From positions 1 through 11,036 of the forward strand of contig MNEO01000032.1 of NCBI GenBank assembly GCA_001917735.1: a stretch of DNA of 11,036 bases, in the 5' to 3' direction. Shown here piece by piece: positions 7,114 to 11,036 of this stretch. Source of the stretch: Chloroflexi bacterium 13_1_40CM_68_21. GTDB lineage: Bacteria; Chloroflexota; Limnocylindria; P2-11E. The notes beneath the pieces are model-generated. The model saw only the letters and a list, made by a program, of their open reading frames with translations, made no database searches and had not been told where the DNA came from. Position 1 is the stretch's first letter; the number at the start of each line of letters is the position of its first letter. Made by a program: the position numbers and the translations under genes.

Positions 7114-8259
7114 ATGAAACGAGTCGGCGAGCGCGCACACACGCTTACGAGGCGGGAGGTGCTAGCGGGTGCACTCGCGGTGTCCGTCGCGGCGGCCTGC
7201 GGACCCGCGGCGGCCCCCGGACCATCGGCGGTCCCTGGAACGCCGGCCCCCGCAACACCGGCGCCGAAAACGAAGATCAGCGTCGGCTTCGGCATCGCGC
7301 TGGGCAACCCGTCCAACCCGTTCGCGTGGATCGGCAAGGAGCTCGGGTACTTCGACGAGGAGAATATCGACCCGGACATCATCAGCACCTCCGGGAACAC
7401 CGCTCAGGCCGACGCGATGCTCGCGTCGAACCAGCTCGACGTCGGGATCTTCGGCCTCGACCCGATTCTTCGGGCGGTCATCGCGGGGAGCCCATTCCCG
7501 GCCCAATCGGTCTTCAACGTCCAATCCAAAGTCCAGTACGAGCTCTTCACCGTCGGTACCAACCCCAAGGTGAAGACCTACGCCGATTTCAAAGGGAAGA
7601 AAGTGGCGGTCGCCGAGATCGGAGGCACAGCCGACCCGTACCTGACCGAGGCGTTGAAGATCGCGGGTCTCACTCTGAAAGACGTAACAGAAGTGGCCAC
7701 TGGCATCGGTGTTCCGATGGGTGAGGCCCTCAGGCGCGGCGACGCGGACGTCGGCATCTCGACACGCGGCCAGATCGGCCCGGTGGAGACCACTGGGACA
7801 TACAACCTGACGTTCCTACCTCGTCCGCCGTTCTTCGATTCGATCATCAGCGGCAACATGGTCGCCCGGTCGGACCTGAACCCCGCGAAGGAGGCCGCGC
7901 TCAAGGGCTACATGCGCGCCTACGCGAAGGCGATCGTGTTCACCAAGACGAACCCGGAGGCCGCCATCAGGGCGAACTGGAAGATGTTCCCGGAGGCCAA
8001 GCCGAAGGGCGTCGCCGACGACGTCGCGCTGAAAGCCGCGGTCACGACGAACACCAACTACATGTCGTACATCGACAAGCTCGAGGGAAAGTGGGGATTC
8101 ATGCCGACCGAAAAGATGACCGCCTACGTGAAATTCCTCGGTCTGGACTCCCCCAAGCTCGGGGACATCTCCAAGTACTGGACGAACAAATACATCGACT
8201 TCGCGAACAACTTCGATGAAAACAAGGTCAAGGAGCAGGCCCGGAACTACAAGCCGTAA
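7114..8259 (+). CDS. ABC transporter substrate-binding lipoprotein, NMT1/SsuA-like, Tat-type signal
   Basis: A 381-residue extracytoplasmic binding protein that would capture the substrate for the adjacent permease. The N-terminus has a twin-arginine-like motif LTRREVLAGA (11-20), a hydrophobic stretch, and a lipobox ending AAAC with the lipid-attachment Cys at 29. A Pro/Ala/Ser/Thr-rich tether follows (30-53), then the mature domain starting KISVGFG (54-60). The mature part has the NMT1/THI5-like layout: WIGKELGYFDEENI (72-85), the NTAQADAMLASNQLDVGIFG block (95-114), FKGKKVAV (159-166) opening the second lobe, GEALRRGDADVG (203-214), and a C-terminal helical region. Such proteins bind nitrate, sulfonates, thiamine precursors, phthalate-like aromatics and other small molecules, so the ligand is not deducible. 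A strong hairpin begins ten bases after the stop, marking the probable end of the unit. Family call secure, ligand unknown. Confidence 0.93.
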   Translation: MKRVGERAHTLTRREVLAGALAVSVAAACGPAAAPGPSAVPGTPAPATPAPKTKISVGFGIALGNPSNPFAWIGKELGYFDEENIDPDIISTSGNTAQADAMLASNQLDVGIFGLDPILRAVIAGSPFPAQSVFNVQSKVQYELFTVGTNPKVKTYADFKGKKVAVAEIGGTADPYLTEALKIAGLTLKDVTEVATGIGVPMGEALRRGDADVGISTRGQIGPVETTGTYNLTFLPRPPFFDSIISGNMVARSDLNPAKEAALKGYMRAYAKAIVFTKTNPEAAIRANWKMFPEAKPKGVADDVALKAAVTTNTNYMSYIDKLEGKWGFMPTEKMTAYVKFLGLDSPKLGDISKYWTNKYIDFANNFDENKVKEQARNYKP

Positions 8260-8268
8260 GAGGTGCGT

Positions 8269-8309
8269 TGGAGAGCGCGAAGCGCGATCCTGGCGCTTCG
8301 CGCCCTCCA
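8269..8309 (+). terminator. Strong hairpin after the ABC transporter operon
   Basis: Bases 8269-8285 pair with 8293-8309 to form a 17-position stem with one A-C mismatch around a seven-base loop (8286-8292). It starts ten bases after the binding-protein stop. No T-run follows, so it is not a textbook intrinsic terminator, but high-GC bacteria often use such T-poor hairpins, and they also protect mRNA 3' ends. Its position supports reading the ABC genes and the following DinB-like gene as separate units. Confidence 0.65.
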
Positions 8310-8331
8310 TGCGAGCTGAGGAGGAGCTGAC

Positions 8332-8784
8332 GTGGGCGAGCGATCGGAGCGGGCGGTAGCGCAACTCGAGGCCGAGCGCGGCGAGACCTTGCGGACGCTG
8401 CTCGGCATCGATGAGGCCGCTTGCCGCACGCCTATGGAGTGGTACGGCCGCAGGCAGAGCGTCGGCCACATGCTGCGGCAGTTCACCAGCCACTCGCTGG
8501 ACCACTTCCAGCACCTGCACCGGCTGCTTCAGGCGCGAGGGCGCACGATCACCGAAGCGCAGCTGCTGCTCATGAAAGCGGAAGCGGCACAGGCAGAGTT
8601 CACCGCGCTTGTGCGGAGCCTGTCCGACGCCGAGTTCGCCGCCGGCGGTCCGAACGACGGCGACTGGTCGGCCGAGCAGATCATCGAGCACGTGATCGAC
8701 AGGGAGCGACGCTACCGCGACGCCATCCGCGACGTGCTCGCCCAGCCGCGGCAGGAGGGCGTGCCGGCCAGCAGCGAACGCTAG
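8332..8784 (+). CDS. DinB-like four-helix-bundle protein
   Basis: A 150-residue, mostly helical soluble protein starting at GTG 8332 after a strong AGGAGGAG site (8319-8326). It resembles the DinB/YfiT metal-binding superfamily, which includes thiol-transferases and proteins of unknown role. The segment SVGHMLRQFTSH...DHFQHLHRL (43-65) and the segment DWSAEQIIEHVIDRERRYRD (111-130) both resemble the W-S-x-x-x-x-x-x-H helix seen in DinB proteins. Candidate metal ligands are H46, H54, H58 and H120; I cannot tell which are used. It follows the hairpin that ends the ABC unit and seems independent of it. Its stop shares the palindrome CTAG (8781-8784) with the stop of the convergent MFS gene. The family call rests on pattern only. 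Confidence 0.65.
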   Translation: MGERSERAVAQLEAERGETLRTLLGIDEAACRTPMEWYGRRQSVGHMLRQFTSHSLDHFQHLHRLLQARGRTITEAQLLLMKAEAAQAEFTALVRSLSDAEFAAGGPNDGDWSAEQIIEHVIDRERRYRDAIRDVLAQPRQEGVPASSER

Positions 8785-10004
8785 AAGGCGATTCGCGCCT
8801 CATCGTCGAGTTCGGCCTCGTCACGGCGCAGCTGCGGCACTTTCGCGAGGATGCCGCCGAGGCCGAGAAGGACGAAACCTGCGGCGGCCGCGACGGCGGC
8901 AGGCGCGCCGAACAGGTAGGCCGCACCGCCAAGGAGCGGGCCGTTGACCACGCGAAGACCCTGCGTCCCAAACGAGTACGCGCCCATGACCCTGCCGCGG
9001 AGCCGGTCGGGTGCCGCCAGCTGGAGCGTCGTGTTCGTGAGCGCCTGGGTCAGCACCGCGGCCGCGCCAACGACGAACATGAGCCCGAGCGAAATCGGAT
9101 AGCTCCGCGAGAACGCGAAGACGAAGATCGCCACCGTTTCGATCGCCGCCGTCGCGACGATGAACCGAGCGGCGTTCCTCGGCTCGCGGGCATAGGCGAG
9201 GTACAGGGCGGCGGCAACCGCGCCGACGCCACTCGCAACCAGCAAGAAGGCGTAGCCGAGCTCGCCCGAAGCCAGAACAACGGTCGCGAAGATCGGAACG
9301 AGCGAGTTGAACGTGTGACCGAGGAAGATGACTGGCAGCATCTCGACAGAGATCAATGCCGCGAGACGCGGGCGGTCGCGAACGAACGCGATTCCTTCGC
9401 GGAGCGCCTCGATGACCGGTTGTCCCGACCACTCGTGGAGGCGCGGAACCCGAATCACCGTTAGGAGCACGAGGAGCGGAAGGAAGGTGACCGCGTTGAC
9501 GAGAAATCCCCAGCCGGCCCCGAACGCGAGGTAGATGAACCCGGCGATCGCGGGCCCGAGCACTTGTGAGAACTGACGCGCCGTCGAGTTGAGGCTGACA
9601 GCCGAGAGAAGCTTGTCTCGCCCGACGATCGCGTGAATGAGCGTCTGCTGCGCCGGATTGCCGATCGCACCGGCGAAGCCGTGAAGGAGGAGCAGGCCGA
9701 ACAGCCACCAGACGGTCACGAAACCGCCGAGCGTCGCCACTGCGGTGCCCGTGGCGGCCGCCATGAGGAGGAGCTGCGTGACGATCTGGATCTTTCGATT
9801 GTCGTAGCGGTCCGCGAGGGTGCCGCCATAGAGCGAGAAAGCGGTGAAGGGCACCCAGTGAGCGAAGACCATCATCCCCAACCAGAACGCGGCGGCATCC
9901 TTCCCCACCAGCTGAAGGATGAGGAGATTCCGGATGACGTTCTCCATTCCGTCTCCCGTGCTCGAGATCCAGCTCGTGATCCAGTACCAGCGGTAGGTCG
10001 GCAC
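8781..10004 (-). CDS. MFS exporter of the MFS_3 / EntS-MefA-like class
   Basis: An inner-membrane major facilitator protein of 407 residues from GTG 10004. Recognisable are the motif-A loop GGTLADRYDNRK (60-71), GNPAQQTLIHAIVGRDKLLSA (115-135) followed by RQFSQVLGPAIAG (143-155), and PDRLRGRVMGAYSFG (332-346), all typical of the MFS_3 group that includes macrolide and siderophore exporters. Multiple hydrophobic segments fit 11-12 helices, ending in an acidic tail (DEAELDDEAR). The start is doubtful: GTG 10004 lacks a ribosome-binding site and puts PTYRWYW at the very N-terminus. The in-frame sequence just upstream (GRLRFAALSV) looks like the usual lead-in to helix 1 of this family, but contains no ATG, GTG or TTG back to the stop at 10110-10112. 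Substrate is unknown. It follows the CvpA-CAP gene by 97 bases and converges on the DinB-like gene. Confidence 0.88.
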   Translation of the reverse strand: MPTYRWYWITSWISSTGDGMENVIRNLLILQLVGKDAAAFWLGMMVFAHWVPFTAFSLYGGTLADRYDNRKIQIVTQLLLMAAATGTAVATLGGFVTVWWLFGLLLLHGFAGAIGNPAQQTLIHAIVGRDKLLSAVSLNSTARQFSQVLGPAIAGFIYLAFGAGWGFLVNAVTFLPLLVLLTVIRVPRLHEWSGQPVIEALREGIAFVRDRPRLAALISVEMLPVIFLGHTFNSLVPIFATVVLASGELGYAFLLVASGVGAVAAALYLAYAREPRNAARFIVATAAIETVAIFVFAFSRSYPISLGLMFVVGAAAVLTQALTNTTLQLAAPDRLRGRVMGAYSFGTQGLRVVNGPLLGGAAYLFGAPAAVAAAAGFVLLGLGGILAKVPQLRRDEAELDDEARIAF

Positions 10005-10101
10005 GGAGAGGGCAGCGAAACGCAGCCTGCCGCCGACCGGAACGGCGGCGTACAGCGCGGCGGGGGCCAGGTCCTCACTGTGTTCGTCGATGCGTGCGAG
10101 C

Positions 10102-11036
10102 CTACGGGGTCATAAAGAGCTGGGTGACCATTCGCCCGTACGCGCCGGCGCTGATTACGCCGATCCCTATCCGCGTGAACTCCGGCCGGAGGATGTTCTC
10201 GCGATGGCCTGGCGAGTCCATCAAGGCGCGGTGCGCGATCGCGACGGACTGGGCGTATGCCAGGTTTTCGCCGGCACGCGTGTATGTGATACCCGCGGCC
10301 TTGAGCCGATCGAAGGGTGAACCCGCGACCGGGGATTCGTGACTGAAATATTTGAGCCTGAACATCTCCTGTGAGTGCGCCCGGGCCACGGGGACGAGGC
10401 GGTCATCCCAGATCAGCGTCGTGAGTCCGATCTTGGCGCGTTCCTCGTTCACCAGGTCAAAGAGCTGCCGCTCCGCGACCGCATCCGGCTCCAGCGCAAG
10501 GCCATCGGGGAGGTCGAGCCGTTCGGTCTCGTCCTCGCCGATCTTCGTGACGAGGAGCGGGGAGCCGCCGAGCTGGCTCGTAAGCGCCGCGATCTGCGGC
10601 TGGATGGCGGTGACCTGCTCGCCGACGATGCGTCCGCTGCGGCTGGTCTCGACCGCAGCCTTGAACTCACTTGCGACCGGCAGCGCCTCGATCGCCAGGA
10701 TGGCGACCGCGACGATGAAGAGCGACCGCGCGACCGCGGGGATGACGCCGAGCGCGCGATCCGCGCCGCTGATCGGGCTCCTGCGGATGCGAGCCACGAT
10801 CGGCCTGATCGCGAGGTACCCGGTGATCGAGAAGAGCGCTTCGACGATCACGATCATTCCGACGAAGCCGACGCTCGTGGCGACCGGTTTCGGCAGGCGC
10901 GCGAACGACTGGACGATCGTGCTCGCCGGCCCGGCGAAGGCGATGGCCGCGGCGGTCGCAAGGATCCACGAGGCGAGGCTGTAGATGGTCGCGACCAGCC
11001 CGGCGCGGAATCCCATCCAGGCTGCGATGCCGATAA
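10102..11036 (-). CDS. CvpA-like membrane domain fused to a CAP/SCP domain (5' truncated by window edge)
   Basis: The gene runs off the right edge: codons upstream of the ATG at 11016 remain open and read IGIAAW before MGFRAGLVATIYSLASW. This matches the G-x-x-x-G-F-R-x-G-L-V lead helix of CvpA proteins, so that ATG is probably internal. Numbering from it, hydrophobic segments at about 8-28, 46-70 and 92-113 form the CvpA-like membrane part. A linker of about 60 residues follows, then a CAP/SCP (cysteine-rich secretory/PR-1/YkwD-like) domain from about 180 to 302. The domain shows LVNEERAKIGLTTL (188-201), ARAHSQEM with H214, FSHESP with H226-E227, RAGENLAY with E250, and DSPGHRENIL with H271. 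H214, E227, E250 and H271 fit the CAP cavity His/Glu set. The CAP domain would lie outside the membrane. CvpA-trypsin fusions (MarP) are known; here a CAP domain takes the protease's place. Role unknown, probably cell-envelope related. Confidence 0.85.
   Translation of the reverse strand, partial: IGIAAWMGFRAGLVATIYSLASWILATAAAIAFAGPASTIVQSFARLPKPVATSVGFVGMIVIVEALFSITGYLAIRPIVARIRRSPISGADRALGVIPAVARSLFIVAVAILAIEALPVASEFKAAVETSRSGRIVGEQVTAIQPQIAALTSQLGGSPLLVTKIGEDETERLDLPDGLALEPDAVAERQLFDLVNEERAKIGLTTLIWDDRLVPVARAHSQEMFRLKYFSHESPVAGSPFDRLKAAGITYTRAGENLAYAQSVAIAHRALMDSPGHRENILRPEFTRIGIGVISAGAYGRMVTQLFMTP

Noticed and set aside
6164..7117. Second + strand frame over the permease gene
   Set aside because: An Arg/Ala/Pro/His-rich shadow of the permease frame, with no domain resemblance.
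8421..9464. 347-codon + strand frame over the DinB-like and MFS genes
   Set aside because: Arg/Glu/Ala-rich antisense shadow of the MFS gene; the - strand frame encodes clear MFS motifs and hydrophobic helices.
1..11036. tRNA, rRNA, CRISPR arrays, transposases, inverted-repeat ends or phage genes
   Set aside because: None seen by eye on either strand; coding genes account for nearly all of the window.

Overview
The window is GC-rich, densely coded bacterial DNA, with a block of eight genes on the + strand (1-8259), a small + strand gene (8332-8784), and two genes on the - strand (8781-11036) that converge on it. There is no rRNA, tRNA, CRISPR array, insertion sequence or phage gene, and no gene-free stretch longer than about 110 bases. 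GTG starts, proline/alanine-rich linkers and a CvpA-CAP fusion protein would suit an uncultured high-GC lineage such as a soil Chloroflexota or an actinobacterium. That placement is a guess; no phylogenetic marker gene is present.

Region 1 (1-5310) looks like a catabolic operon. In order it holds the C-terminal part of a UbiD-type prenyl-FMN decarboxylase, a 500-residue protein resembling the M29 aminopeptidase / 2,5-dihydroxypyridine dioxygenase (NicX) fold, an enamidase-type amidohydrolase, a RidA/YjgF-like protein, and a second enamidase-type amidohydrolase. The last three are joined by ATGA and GTGA stop/start overlaps, so they are almost certainly translated together. Region 2 (5395-8259) is a complete ABC importer of the nitrate/sulfonate/taurine/NMT1 class: ATPase, permease and a Tat-type lipoprotein binding protein. 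A hairpin and a possible promoter separate it from region 1, and a strong hairpin follows it.

My reading is that the importer brings in a small, probably nitrogen-containing (hetero)aromatic or cyclic amide compound. UbiD would add or remove a carboxyl group, the M29/NicX-like protein would act on the ring or a derivative, and the enamidase-like proteins would open a cyclic enamide/lactam. The RidA-like protein may handle the resulting enamine/imine. I know of no described pathway with this gene set. Two of the proteins lack residues that are normally catalytic: the RidA-like protein has no substrate-binding Arg, and the second amidohydrolase lacks two metal-ligand positions. The chemistry is therefore unlikely to copy nicotinate fermentation directly.

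Region 3 (8332-11036) looks unrelated: a DinB-like four-helix protein, an MFS drug/siderophore-type exporter (MFS_3 class), and a membrane protein that fuses a CvpA-like N-terminal domain to a C-terminal CAP/SCP domain and runs off the right edge.
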